NCBI RefSeq assembly: GCF_000735365.1
Contig: NZ_JMPL01000037.1
Span: forward strand, 1-35,779
Reading direction: 5' to 3'
Source: Kluyvera ascorbata ATCC 33433
GTDB lineage: Bacteria; Pseudomonadota; Gammaproteobacteria; Enterobacterales; Enterobacteriaceae
Length of the DNA: 35,779 nt
The translations under genes were made by a program, and so were the position numbers. The stretch's first letter is position 1. Each line of letters opens with the position of its first letter. Positions 18,788 to 27,354 of this stretch are shown here, piece after piece. Below the pieces are notes generated by a model that saw nothing but the letters and a program-made list of their open reading frames with translations, did not search any database and had not been told where the DNA came from.

Positions 18788-19255
18788 GTGAAGCTGCAGT
18801 TGGTCGCCGTCGGCACCAAAATGCCGGATTGGGTACAAACCGGGTTTACCGAATACCTTCGTCGTTTTCCGAAAGATATGCCGTTCGAACTGGTGGAAAT
18901 TCCTGCCGGCAAGCGCGGTAAAAACGCGGACATCAAACGTATTCTGGATAAAGAGGGCGAGTTAATGCTCGCCGCCGCAGGAAAAAACCGCATCGTCACG
19001 CTGGATATTCCAGGCAAACCCTGGGATACGCCACAGCTTGCCCGTGAGCTGGAACGCTGGAAAGGTGACGGTCGTGACGTCAGCCTGCTTATCGGCGGCC
19101 CTGAAGGTCTTTCCCCGGCATGCAAAGCCGCAGCAGAGCAAAGTTGGTCGCTCTCCACGCTGACGCTCCCACACCCGCTTGTGCGCGTGCTGGTTGCCGA
19201 AAGTTTATACCGGGCGTGGAGTATTACCACCAACCACCCTTACCACCGCGAATAA
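18788..19255 (+). CDS. rlmH: 23S rRNA pseudouridine-1915 N3-methyltransferase (RlmH)
   Basis: RlmH is a SPOUT-class methyltransferase that methylates pseudouridine 1915 of helix 69 in assembled ribosomes. It has 155 residues, nearly identical to E. coli. The knot region with [10 protein letters not shown] and the C-terminal TNHPYHRE are intact. The start is GTG at 18788, three bases after rsfS. Pairing with rsfS places two late-acting large-subunit factors together ahead of cell-wall genes. Confidence 0.96.
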   Translation: MKLQLVAVGTKMPDWVQTGFTEYLRRFPKDMPFELVEIPAGKRGKNADIKRILDKEGELMLAAAGKNRIVTLDIPGKPWDTPQLARELERWKGDGRDVSLLIGGPEGLSPACKAAAEQSWSLSTLTLPHPLVRVLVAESLYRAWSITTNHPYHRE

Positions 19256-19281
19256 TGAGACCTAGGTAGATTAAGCAGCGA

Positions 19282-21183
19282 ATGAAACTACAGAATTCTT
19301 TTCGCGACTATACGGCAGAGTCCGCGCTTTTTGTGCGCCGGGCGGTGGTCGCTTTTTTGGGAATTTTGCTGCTTACCGGCGTGCTGATTGCCAACCTCTA
19401 CAATTTGCAGATCGTTCGTTTTACCGACTACCAGACGCGTTCTAACGAAAACCGCATCAAGCTGGTGCCCATCGCACCAAGCCGCGGCATTATTTACGAT
19501 CGCAACGGGACGCCGCTGGCGCTTAACCGCACCATCTACCAGCTGGAAATCATGCCGGAAAAAGTCGACAGTGTGCAGGAGACCATTGATGGCCTGCGCA
19601 GCGTCGTTGACCTTTCCGATGATGATATTGCCGCCTTTAAAAAAGAGCGTGCACGTTCACACCGCTTTACCTCCATCCCGCTGAAAACTAACCTCACCGA
19701 AGTGCAGGTGGCGCGCTTTGCCGTCAACCAGTACCGTTTCCCGGGCGTTGAGGTTAAGGGCTACAAGCGCCGCTTCTATCCGTATGGTTCTGCCCTGACC
19801 CACGTTATCGGCTACGTCTCCAAAATTAACGATAAAGACGTCGACCGCCTGGATAAAGACGGTAAGCTCGCCAACTATGCGGCGACCCACGATATCGGCA
19901 AACTCGGTATCGAACGTTATTACGAAGACATGCTGCACGGGCAGACCGGCTATGAAGAGGTTGAGGTTAACAACCGTGGCCGCGTTATCCGACAGCTCAA
20001 AGAAGTCCCGCCGCAGGCCGGGCACGATATCTACCTGACGCTTGATCTGAAGCTCCAGCAGTATATCGAAACGCTGCTCGCCGGTAGCCGCGCCGCCGTC
20101 GTAGTCACAGACCCACGCAACGGCAGCATTCTGGCGCTGGTCTCAATGCCAAGCTACGATCCAAACCTGTTCGTTGATGGCATTTCCAGTAAAGACTACA
20201 GCGGCCTGTTAAACGATCCGAACACTCCGCTGGTTAACCGTGCGACGCAGGGGGTTTACCCACCAGCTTCAACGGTGAAACCGTATGTGGCCGTCTCCGC
20301 CATGAGCGCAGGCGTGATTAACCGCAATACCAGCCTGTTTGACCCAGGGTGGTGGCAGCTTCCGGGCTCAGAAAAACGCTATCGCGACTGGAAAAAATGG
20401 GGCCACGGCCATCTGAACGTTACCAAAGCGCTGGAAGAGTCCGCGGATACCTTCTTCTACCAGGTCGCCTATGATATGGGTATTGACCGTCTGTCCGAGT
20501 GGATGAGCAAGTTTGGCTACGGTGATTACACCGGCATCGACCTTGCGGAAGAGCGTTCCGGTAACATGCCGACGCGCGAGTGGAAGCTGAAACGCTTTAA
20601 AAAACCGTGGTATCAGGGCGATACCATTCCGGTGGGAATCGGTCAGGGTTACTGGACGGCGACGCCTATCCAGATGAGTAAAGCGCTGATGATCCTGATT
20701 AACGACGGCATTACCAAAACGCCTCATCTGCTGTCCAGCACGGTAGAAAATGGCAAAAAAGTCCCATGGATACAGCCGCCGGAGCCTCCTATTGGCGATA
20801 TTCACTCCGGCTACTGGGAAATTGCCAAAGACGGGATGTTTGGCGTTGCCAATCGTGGTAACGGTACCGCGCATAAATATTTCGCCAGCGCACCGTACAA
20901 AATTGCCGCCAAGTCAGGTACCGCGCAGGTCTTCGGCCTGAAGGCAAACGAAACGTACAACGCCCATCGTATTGCAGAGCGTTTACGTGACCATAAATTA
21001 ATGACCGCGTTCGCACCGTATAACGACCCGCAAGTGGCGGTCGCTATTATTTTAGAAAACGGCGGTGCGGGTCCGGCAGTTGGTACCATTATGCGTCAAA
21101 TTCTCGACCACATTATGTTGGGCGATAACAACACCGATTTACCGGCTGAGAACCCAGCGGCCGCCGCATCGGAGGACCAATAA
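19282..21183 (+). CDS. mrdA: Penicillin-binding protein 2, elongasome transpeptidase (MrdA)
   Basis: MrdA is a class B PBP that cross-links peptidoglycan during side-wall elongation with RodA, MreBCD and RodZ. It has a short cytoplasmic N-terminus and one membrane segment at about residues 20-42, then a dimerisation/pedestal domain and a transpeptidase domain. The active serine is in [14 protein letters not shown] (E. coli Ser330). SAD is in EESADTFF and KSGT in [10 protein letters not shown]. The 633 residues equal E. coli. mrdB begins two bases after the stop. Confidence 0.97.
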   Translation: MKLQNSFRDYTAESALFVRRAVVAFLGILLLTGVLIANLYNLQIVRFTDYQTRSNENRIKLVPIAPSRGIIYDRNGTPLALNRTIYQLEIMPEKVDSVQETIDGLRSVVDLSDDDIAAFKKERARSHRFTSIPLKTNLTEVQVARFAVNQYRFPGVEVKGYKRRFYPYGSALTHVIGYVSKINDKDVDRLDKDGKLANYAATHDIGKLGIERYYEDMLHGQTGYEEVEVNNRGRVIRQLKEVPPQAGHDIYLTLDLKLQQYIETLLAGSRAAVVVTDPRNGSILALVSMPSYDPNLFVDGISSKDYSGLLNDPNTPLVNRATQGVYPPASTVKPYVAVSAMSAGVINRNTSLFDPGWWQLPGSEKRYRDWKKWGHGHLNVTKALEESADTFFYQVAYDMGIDRLSEWMSKFGYGDYTGIDLAEERSGNMPTREWKLKRFKKPWYQGDTIPVGIGQGYWTATPIQMSKALMILINDGITKTPHLLSSTVENGKKVPWIQPPEPPIGDIHSGYWEIAKDGMFGVANRGNGTAHKYFASAPYKIAAKSGTAQVFGLKANETYNAHRIAERLRDHKLMTAFAPYNDPQVAVAIILENGGAGPAVGTIMRQILDHIMLGDNNTDLPAENPAAAASEDQ

Positions 21184-21185
21184 AC

Positions 21186-22298
21186 ATGACGGATAATCCG
21201 AACAAAAAATCCATTTGGGATAAAATCCACATCGATCCTGCCATGCTGCTCATTCTGCTAGCGCTGCTGACCTACAGTGCTCTGGTTATCTGGAGCGCCA
21301 GCGGCCAGGATATGGGTATGATGGAGCGAAAAATCGGCCAGATTGCGATGGGCATCGTCATCATGATCGTGATGGCGCAAATCCCACCGCGCGTATACGA
21401 AGGCTGGGCCCCGTGGCTCTATATCTTCTGTATTATCCTGCTCGTGGCGGTGGACGCCTTTGGTGCTATCTCCAAAGGCGCGCAGCGCTGGTTGGATCTG
21501 GGTGTCGTCCGCTTCCAGCCGTCAGAAATTGCCAAAATCGCGGTACCGCTGATGGTGGCGCGTTTTATCAACCGCGATGTCTGTCCACCGACGTTGAAAA
21601 ACACCGGGATTGCGCTGGTACTGATCTTCCTGCCAACCCTGTTGGTTGCCGCGCAGCCTGACCTCGGGACCTCGATTCTGATCGCACTCTCTGGCCTGTT
21701 CGTACTGTTCCTGGCCGGCTTAAGCTGGCGTTTAATTCTGATTGCCGTTCTTCTGGTCGCCGCGTTTATCCCGATATTGTGGTTCTTCCTGATGCACGAC
21801 TATCAACGTCAGCGAGTCATGATGCTCATGGACCCAGAATCAGACCCACTGGGCGCGGGCTACCACATTATTCAATCTAAAATCGCTATTGGTTCCGGCG
21901 GCCTGCGCGGAAAAGGCTGGCTGCACGGTACGCAGTCGCAGCTCGAGTTTCTACCGGAACGCCACACCGATTTTATCTTCGCGGTGCTTTCAGAAGAGCT
22001 GGGTCTTATCGGCATTCTTATTCTTCTGGCGCTCTACGTCCTGCTGATTATGCGGGGACTGTGGATTGCCGCTCAGGCGCAAACGTCCTTCGGCCGCGTG
22101 ATGGCCGGCGGTTTAATGTTGATTTTATTCGTTTATGTCTTCGTAAATATTGGTATGGTAAGTGGCATCTTACCGGTGGTTGGCGTACCGCTACCGCTGG
22201 TCAGCTACGGGGGCTCGGCCCTAATCGTACTAATGGCCGGGTTTGGTATCGTTATGTCGATACACACCCACAGAAAAATGTTGTCAAAAAGCGTCTAA
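21186..22298 (+). CDS. mrdB: Peptidoglycan glycosyltransferase RodA (MrdB)
   Basis: RodA is a SEDS-family lipid II polymerase of the elongasome and the partner of MrdA. It has 370 residues, as in E. coli, and about ten hydrophobic segments. The conserved SEDS motifs are visible: [33 protein letters not shown] and [15 protein letters not shown] inside the mrdA 3' end precedes the start. rlpA follows 10 bases after the stop. Confidence 0.97.
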   Translation: MTDNPNKKSIWDKIHIDPAMLLILLALLTYSALVIWSASGQDMGMMERKIGQIAMGIVIMIVMAQIPPRVYEGWAPWLYIFCIILLVAVDAFGAISKGAQRWLDLGVVRFQPSEIAKIAVPLMVARFINRDVCPPTLKNTGIALVLIFLPTLLVAAQPDLGTSILIALSGLFVLFLAGLSWRLILIAVLLVAAFIPILWFFLMHDYQRQRVMMLMDPESDPLGAGYHIIQSKIAIGSGGLRGKGWLHGTQSQLEFLPERHTDFIFAVLSEELGLIGILILLALYVLLIMRGLWIAAQAQTSFGRVMAGGLMLILFVYVFVNIGMVSGILPVVGVPLPLVSYGGSALIVLMAGFGIVMSIHTHRKMLSKSV

Positions 22299-22308
22299 GG
22301 GGTGCTCA

Positions 22309-23439
22309 ATGCGTAAGCAATGGCTTGGGATCTGCATAGCGGCAGGGCTGCTGGCGGCTTGTTCGAGCGATGATGTTCAGCAAAAAACCGTCTCTGCACC
22401 ACAACCTGCAGTATGTAACGGCCCGTCGGTAGAAATCAGCGGGGCCGATCCGCACTTTGAGACCCTGAATGCAACCGCAAATCAGGACTATGAACGTGAC
22501 GGTAAGAAATACAAAATCGTTCAGGACCCATCAAACTTCAGCCAGGCCGGTCTCGCCGCCATTTATGATGCCGAACCGGGCAGCAACCTGACCGCTTCCG
22601 GTGAAGCTTTTGACCCGACGCAGCTGACGGCGGCGCACCCGACGTTGCCTATCCCAAGCTACGCGCGTATCACCAACCTGGCCAACGGTCGAATGATCGT
22701 GGTACGCATTAACGATCGCGGTCCTTATGGCAACGATCGTGTAATCTCTCTTTCTCGCGCAGCAGCGGACCGTCTGAACACCTCCAACAATACCAAGGTC
22801 CGTATCGACCCGATTATTGTGGCTCAGGATGGTTCACTTTCCGGTCCAGGCATGGCCTGTACCACCGTGGCGAAACAGACCTACGCCCTGCCGAGCCGCC
22901 CGGACCTGAGTGGCGGGATGGGCAGCGCCTCTTCCGCCCCGCAGGCCAGCGCGCCACAGGGTGACGTTCGCGCGATCAGCAACGATACCCTGACCTCCGC
23001 CGACAACGGCGAAGGCGCACCGGTGAAAAGCGGCGGCTTCCTTGGCGCTCCAACGCCATTAAATAGCGGCGTACTGGAAGAGCCGGCTCCAACACCAGCC
23101 CCTGCCGCGACGGCAGCACCGGTGAGCGCGCCAGCAAGCACCGCTCCGGTTAGCGCCCCAGCGGCCGCAGCCGTTGCCGCCCCGGCCGCCGCCTCAACCG
23201 CATCCGCTGCCACCGGCGATTACGTCGTTCAGGTGGGTGCCGTTAGCGATCAGACGCGTGCACAGCAGTATCAACAGCGCTTAAGTCAGCAGTTTTCCGT
23301 ACCGGGCCGCGTCACGCAAAACGGCGCGGTCTGGCGTATTCAGCTCGGCCCGTTCGGCAGCAAAAGCGCGGCCAGCACAATACAACAGCGTTTGCAGAGC
23401 GAAGCGCAGCTGCAATCGTTTATTACTCACGCCAACTAG
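22309..23439 (+). CDS. rlpA: Septal-ring lipoprotein and lytic transglycosylase RlpA
   Basis: RlpA is an outer-membrane lipoprotein. In Pseudomonas it cleaves denuded glycan strands; in E. coli activity is not clear. The signal peptide ends in LLAAC, with Cys18 lipidated. The double-psi beta-barrel domain (about residues 75-185) contains the conserved RITNLANGRMIVVRINDRGP. An Ala/Pro/Ser/Thr-rich linker follows, and a C-terminal SPOR domain (about 300-376) binds denuded septal peptidoglycan. The start at 22309 has AAGGGG upstream. The total of 376 residues exceeds E. coli (362), with the extra length in the linker. Confidence 0.95.
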   Translation: MRKQWLGICIAAGLLAACSSDDVQQKTVSAPQPAVCNGPSVEISGADPHFETLNATANQDYERDGKKYKIVQDPSNFSQAGLAAIYDAEPGSNLTASGEAFDPTQLTAAHPTLPIPSYARITNLANGRMIVVRINDRGPYGNDRVISLSRAAADRLNTSNNTKVRIDPIIVAQDGSLSGPGMACTTVAKQTYALPSRPDLSGGMGSASSAPQASAPQGDVRAISNDTLTSADNGEGAPVKSGGFLGAPTPLNSGVLEEPAPTPAPAATAAPVSAPASTAPVSAPAAAAVAAPAAASTASAATGDYVVQVGAVSDQTRAQQYQQRLSQQFSVPGRVTQNGAVWRIQLGPFGSKSAASTIQQRLQSEAQLQSFITHAN

Positions 23440-23462
23440 AACGCTCAGAGGTATCCGAATCT

Positions 23463-23499
23463 TCGTATATGTAAAAGTCGTTAACAAACTCATATACGA
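23463..23499. promoter_or_regulatory. Inverted repeat upstream of the dacA promoter
   Basis: TCGTATATG (23463-23471) and CATATACGA (23491-23499) form perfect nine-base arms 19 bases apart. They lie just upstream of the dacA -10 region. The repeat could be a protein-binding site or an rlpA 3' hairpin. No T run follows. Confidence 0.45.
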
Positions 23500-23525
23500 T
23501 GTCGGATGCCTGTCTGTGGGGCATT

Positions 23526-23534
23526 TGCTATAGT
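23526..23534 (+). promoter_or_regulatory. Extended -10 promoter of dacA
   Basis: TGC-TATAGT fits an extended -10 element, with no clear -35 box. The dacA ATG lies about 43 bases downstream. Confidence 0.5.
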
Positions 23535-23576
23535 AAGGCACTTTTTAACTCCATCACGGATGTCGTTGTTTTGACC

Positions 23577-24776
23577 ATGAAGACCTCTTTTTTCGCTCGC
23601 TTACTCATTCCGGCGCTCTCCGTCGCAGCACTGTCTTCCGCTGCCTACGCCGATGACCTGAACATCAAAACCATGATCCCAGGCGTTCCGCAGATTGACG
23701 CGGAATCCTACATTCTTATTGATTACAACTCCGGTAAAGTCCTGGCTGAGCAGAATGCTGACAGCCGTCGCGACCCGGCGAGCCTGACCAAAATGATGAC
23801 CAGCTACGTCATCGGCCAGGCAATGAAAGCAGGTAAATTTAAAGAGTCAGATTTAGTCACCATCGGCAACGATGCCTGGGCGACCGGCAACCCGGTATTC
23901 AAAGGCTCTTCCCTGATGTTCCTGAAGCCTGGCATGCAGGTTCCCGTATCCCAGCTTATCCGCGGCATTAACCTGCAGTCTGGTAACGATGCGTGCGTCG
24001 CAATGGCCGACTACGTGGCCGGTAGCCAGGATGCTTTCGTTGGCTTGATGAACAGCTACGTCACCGCACTGGGCCTGCAGAACACGCACTTCCAGACCGT
24101 TCACGGCCTGGACGCTGATGGTCAGTACAGTTCCGCACGCGACATGGCGATGATTGGCCAGGCGCTGATCCGTGACGTACCGAACGAATACACTATCTAC
24201 AAAGAAAAAGAGTTCACCTTTAACGGTATCCGTCAGCTCAACCGTAACGGTCTGCTGTGGGACAACAGCCTGAACGTGGACGGCATCAAAACCGGCCACA
24301 CCGATAAAGCAGGCTACAACCTGGTCGCTTCCGCAACTGAAGGTCAGATGCGTCTGGTCTCTGCCGTGATGGGCGGTCGTACCTACAAGGGCCGTGAAAC
24401 CGAAAGTAAAAAACTGCTGACCTGGGGCTTCCGTTTCTTCGAAACCGTGAACCCAATTAAAGCGGGTAAAGAGTTTGCTTCTGAGCCAGCCTGGTTTGGT
24501 GACACCGATCGCGCCTCCCTGGGCGTCGATAAAGACGTTTATCTGACCATCCCGCGTGGCCGCATGAAAGACCTCAAGGCCAGCTACGTGTTGACCACCA
24601 GCGAGCTACATGCGCCACTGCAGAAAAATCAGGTTGTGGGGACCATTAACTTCCAGCTGGATGGCAAAACCATCGATCAGCGTCCTCTGGTGGTTCTGCA
24701 GGAAATTCCTGAAGGTAACTTCTTCGGCAAGATCATTGATTACATTAAATTAATGTTCCACCACTGGTTTGGTTAA
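23577..24776 (+). CDS. dacA: D-alanyl-D-alanine carboxypeptidase PBP5 (DacA)
   Basis: DacA is the main DD-carboxypeptidase, trimming pentapeptide stems in the periplasm and keeping rod shape regular. A signal peptide of about 25 residues ends in AYA before DDLN. Catalytic motifs are SLTK (active Ser69 in this numbering), SGN in [10 protein letters not shown] and KTG in [11 protein letters not shown]. The C-terminal amphipathic helix ([18 protein letters not shown]) anchors it to the inner membrane. It has 399 residues. The signal peptide differs from E. coli, but the mature protein is almost identical. The ATG at 23577 is chosen because it begins a normal signal peptide. Confidence 0.96.
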   Translation: MKTSFFARLLIPALSVAALSSAAYADDLNIKTMIPGVPQIDAESYILIDYNSGKVLAEQNADSRRDPASLTKMMTSYVIGQAMKAGKFKESDLVTIGNDAWATGNPVFKGSSLMFLKPGMQVPVSQLIRGINLQSGNDACVAMADYVAGSQDAFVGLMNSYVTALGLQNTHFQTVHGLDADGQYSSARDMAMIGQALIRDVPNEYTIYKEKEFTFNGIRQLNRNGLLWDNSLNVDGIKTGHTDKAGYNLVASATEGQMRLVSAVMGGRTYKGRETESKKLLTWGFRFFETVNPIKAGKEFASEPAWFGDTDRASLGVDKDVYLTIPRGRMKDLKASYVLTTSELHAPLQKNQVVGTINFQLDGKTIDQRPLVVLQEIPEGNFFGKIIDYIKLMFHHWFG

Positions 24777-24787
24777 AAATCACCCAC

Positions 24788-24817
24788 TTGAAAGTGTGAT
24801 TTCCATCCCCATATACT
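24788..24817 (+). promoter_or_regulatory. Sigma-70 promoter of ybeD
   Basis: TTGAAA at 24788-24793 and TATACT at 24812-24817 are separated by 18 bases. The -10 box overlaps a perfect 12-base palindrome ACTATGCATAGT (24815-24826). Confidence 0.65.
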
Positions 24818-24829
24818 ATGCATAGTAAA

Positions 24830-24866
24830 AACAACTCCCGCACATTTGGCGGGAGTTGTTCTTTTT
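24830..24866 (+). terminator. Strong hairpin with T run between dacA and ybeD
   Basis: The perfect 12-base stem AACAACTCCCGC / GCGGGAGTTGTT has a seven-base loop and is followed by CTTTTT. It ends the dacA transcript. Because the ybeD promoter lies upstream of it, it would also be the first element of the ybeD leader. Confidence 0.88.
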
Positions 24867-24882
24867 CAACACTGGAGCTGAC

Positions 24883-25146
24883 ATGAAAACCAAACTGAAC
24901 GAACTGCTTGAATTCCCTACACCATTTACTTACAAAGTAATGGGTCTGGCGAAACCTGAGCTGGTTGACCTGGTGGTTGAAGTGGTACAGCGCCATGCGC
25001 CAGGTGACTACTCTCCGCAGATAAAACCGAGCAGCAAAGGCAATTACCACTCGGTGTCCATTACCATCAATGCCACTCACATTGAGCAGGTAGAGACGCT
25101 GTACGAAGAGCTGGGCAATATCGAAATCGTCCGTATGGTGCTGTAA
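24883..25146 (+). CDS. ybeD: YbeD, DUF493 family protein
   Basis: YbeD is an 87-residue cytoplasmic protein of the UPF0250/DUF493 family with an ACT-like ferredoxin fold (known structure in E. coli). Its function is not established, but it is nearly always next to lipB. It is highly similar to E. coli, including [20 protein letters not shown]. The ATG at 24883 follows CTGGAG. The frame is open to 24856, but those codons fall in the terminator stem. Confidence 0.94.
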   Translation: MKTKLNELLEFPTPFTYKVMGLAKPELVDLVVEVVQRHAPGDYSPQIKPSSKGNYHSVSITINATHIEQVETLYEELGNIEIVRMVL

Positions 25147-25155
25147 TCGCATCAC

Positions 25156-25180
25156 CGTTACCCGGCACAGCCGGGTAACG
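25156..25180. terminator. Hairpin between ybeD and lipB
   Basis: Ten-base arms CGTTACCCGG and CCGGGTAACG enclose a five-base loop, 10 bases after the ybeD stop. No T run follows, so termination may be weak or Rho-assisted. Confidence 0.5.
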
Positions 25181-25198
25181 CCTCCGCCCTTCTCCCTG

Positions 25199-25207
25199 TG
25201 ATATACT
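25199..25207 (+). promoter_or_regulatory. Extended -10 promoter of lipB
   Basis: TGA-TATACT is an extended -10 element without a good -35 box. The TTG start of lipB lies about 39 bases downstream. Confidence 0.5.
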
Positions 25208-25245
25208 CTGCAACCATCATTTCCCCTCTCTGCGGAGACGCTGTT

Positions 25246-25887
25246 TTGGACTTAAATACCCTCCTGATCCGTCAACTCGGCCTGCAACCCTACGAACCCA
25301 TTTCTCAGGCAATGCATGATTTTACCGATAGCCGTGATGAATCCACGCTGGATGAAATCTGGCTGGTTGAACATCAGCCTGTGTTCACGCAAGGCCAGGC
25401 AGGCAAAGCCGAACACGTGTTGGTTCCGGGAGATATTCCGGTGATTCAGAGCGATCGGGGCGGCCAGGTGACTTATCATGGGCCGGGTCAACAGGTGATG
25501 TACGTTCTGTTAAACCTCAAACGCCGCAAGCTAGGCGTACGAGAACTGGTGACGCTTCTCGAACAAACCGTCGTGAATACGCTGGCAGAAGTCGGCATTG
25601 AGGCACATCCGCGCGCCGATGCACCGGGTGTTTACGTCGGCGAGAAAAAGATCTGCTCCTTGGGGCTGCGCATTCGTAAAGGCTGTTCATTCCACGGCCT
25701 GGCGCTCAATATTGCCATGGATCTTTCCCCCTTCCTGAGAATTAACCCTTGTGGTTACGCGGGAATGGAAATGGCCCAGGTTTCACAATGGGTTAACGAT
25801 GCGAAGCCGGAAAATATATCCCCACGATTAGTCTCCCATTTTTTAGCGCTGCTAAACAATCCACCTCACGAATATATCAACGCTTAA
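25246..25887 (+). CDS. lipB: Octanoyl-ACP:protein N-octanoyltransferase (LipB)
   Basis: LipB moves octanoate from acyl carrier protein to the lipoyl domains of 2-oxo acid dehydrogenases and GcvH, the step before LipA. The conserved [13 protein letters not shown], the lysine in [17 protein letters not shown] and the catalytic cysteine in [10 protein letters not shown] are present. The start is TTG at 25246, after CGGAGA, giving 213 residues as in E. coli. An ATG at 25198 is in frame but falls before the promoter -10 box. The last 30 residues diverge from E. coli. Confidence 0.95.
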   Translation: MDLNTLLIRQLGLQPYEPISQAMHDFTDSRDESTLDEIWLVEHQPVFTQGQAGKAEHVLVPGDIPVIQSDRGGQVTYHGPGQQVMYVLLNLKRRKLGVRELVTLLEQTVVNTLAEVGIEAHPRADAPGVYVGEKKICSLGLRIRKGCSFHGLALNIAMDLSPFLRINPCGYAGMEMAQVSQWVNDAKPENISPRLVSHFLALLNNPPHEYINA

Positions 25888-26196
25888 TATATTATATATT
25901 TTGGCCCAATAATCCGTTGGGCCATTCACTATATTTTTCTGCTGCCCTTTACAATAAGGGAATGATTCTCTATTTTTTTTGAATGTTCTCGCCATAAAAT
26001 GCATCGTAGATCGCAATTTTGCGCAAAAAAAACGCATATAAACATAGAGCACATCAATGCATTAGCTTTACTAATGCATTGACTCATAACGCAAAAATCT
26101 CGTTTTTATCTTGCGATCGAGTGGCGTCCAGAATAATAATATTATTATTACGATAAACTATCATTCATGGTGTGAATGAATGCGGGGGTAAGCAGT
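25888..26196. other. AT-rich intergenic region upstream of ybeF
   Basis: This 309-base stretch is much richer in A and T than its neighbours and has no credible reading frame. It holds the inverted repeat at 26056 and several AT tracts such as ATAATAATATTATTATTA. That composition would suit H-NS or autoregulation of the LysR-type gene that follows. No RNA gene is recognised. Confidence 0.7.
26056..26080. promoter_or_regulatory. Perfect inverted repeat in the ybeF upstream region
   Basis: AATGCATTAG (26056-26065) and CTAATGCATT (26071-26080) pair around CTTTA. Each arm also contains ATGCAT. It is a possible operator for the LysR-type regulator or another factor. Confidence 0.5.
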
Positions 26197-27153
26197 GTGG
26201 ATTATAACGATAAGCCTGAAAATAAAACCAACCTTAATGTCGAAAATGACACGCCACAAATTTTCCGTACGCTACGTAATATAGATCTTAATTTATTGAC
26301 CATATTTGAAGCGGTATATGTGCATAAAGGCATCGTAAATGCTGCGAAAATACTGAATCTCACCCCATCTGCGATAAGTCAGTCAATTCAGAAACTTAGA
26401 CTCCTCTTCCCCGATCCCCTTTTTATTCGTAAAGGTCAAGGTGTCACACCAACGGCCTATGCTACGCATCTTCATGAATATATCAGCCAGGGTCTGGAGT
26501 CGATTCTTGGGGCGCTGGACCTGAACGGCAGCTACGACAAGCAGCGGGTCATCACCATCGGCACCGCCGCCTCCGTGGGTGCTATTGTCATGCCGGTCAT
26601 CTACCAAATTGTGAAAAAGACCTACCCGCAGGTTCTGCTGCGCAACGTTGCCGTGACGGATGCAAACGCACAGCTCAGCCAGTTTCAGACCGATCTCATC
26701 ATCGATAACCACGAACATAACAATCCGCGCACGCTGGGACGTCATTCGCTATTCAGCGACAGACTGGTGTTGGTGTGCCGCAACGAGCACCCGGCAGTTG
26801 ATGAAGAACCTTCTCTGGACACGCTGATGCAGTACGAGCACACGCTTCTGACGATGGATGGTGCGGGGCAAAATGACCAGTACAAACGTATTCGCGATAT
26901 GCTTCCCGATCGTCAGGTTAGCGTAAGCAGTTACAACCTGTTCACCATCGCGTCACTGATTGCCTCAAGCAACCTGATAGGCATCATGCCGCTGCGCTTT
27001 TATCATATCTTCAAACAGTGCTGGCCGTTGAAGACGCTGGATTTCGAACCGCTCCAGCAGGAACGCGTCGACTTTTCATTGCATTACAATAAACTCAGCC
27101 TGCGCGACCCGGTAATGCAAAACATTATCAACGTCATCCACCAGGCGTTTTGA
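26197..27153 (+). CDS. ybeF: LysR-type transcriptional regulator YbeF
   Basis: YbeF is a LysR-family regulator related to LeuO. The winged helix-turn-helix lies at about residues 25-85 (NIDLNLLTIFEAVYVHKGIV, TPSAISQSIQKLR), and the effector-binding domain covers the rest. The GTG at 26197 is preferred: GGGGGTAAG sits just upstream, and the product starts MDYNDKPE, parallel to E. coli MDSNNQIE, with 318 residues. An ATG at 26176 would add seven residues without a good ribosome site. The DNA-binding part is nearly identical to E. coli, while the effector domain is more divergent. Targets and ligand are unknown. It lies between lipB and lipA, in an AT-rich setting. Confidence 0.92.
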   Translation: MDYNDKPENKTNLNVENDTPQIFRTLRNIDLNLLTIFEAVYVHKGIVNAAKILNLTPSAISQSIQKLRLLFPDPLFIRKGQGVTPTAYATHLHEYISQGLESILGALDLNGSYDKQRVITIGTAASVGAIVMPVIYQIVKKTYPQVLLRNVAVTDANAQLSQFQTDLIIDNHEHNNPRTLGRHSLFSDRLVLVCRNEHPAVDEEPSLDTLMQYEHTLLTMDGAGQNDQYKRIRDMLPDRQVSVSSYNLFTIASLIASSNLIGIMPLRFYHIFKQCWPLKTLDFEPLQQERVDFSLHYNKLSLRDPVMQNIINVIHQAF

Positions 27154-27178
27154 GCCTCCAGCTCCTCATCCTTCCTTA

Positions 27179-27224
27179 GCCGGCAAAAAAGCATTATTCA
27201 ACAACTATTTTACAATTTGCCGGC
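27179..27224. promoter_or_regulatory. Inverted repeat between ybeF and lipA
   Basis: GCCGGCAAA (27179-27187) and TTTGCCGGC (27216-27224) form perfect arms 28 bases apart. The repeat begins 25 bases after the ybeF stop and ends 33 bases before the lipA -10 box. It is either an operator or a large-loop hairpin. Confidence 0.45.
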
Positions 27225-27253
27225 ACGGTAGGCTGCTTTATGCCCCATTTAAA

Positions 27254-27262
27254 TGGTATACT
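27254..27262 (+). promoter_or_regulatory. Extended -10 promoter of lipA
   Basis: TGG-TATACT is an extended -10 element without a recognisable -35 box. The leader to lipA would be about 87 bases. Confidence 0.55.
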
Positions 27263-27354
27263 GCCTGCTATAAATTCAAAAATAGTTGATAAATACAACA
27301 TTCCCTTGAATTGAAACGCTTTCCCTCGATACTCGGAACTGGAACACGTACGCT

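Noticed and set aside
22881-23213. Ala/Gly-rich minus-strand frame opposite rlpA
   Set aside because: It is the reverse complement of the Ala/Pro/Ser linker of RlpA, with no ribosome site and no family match.
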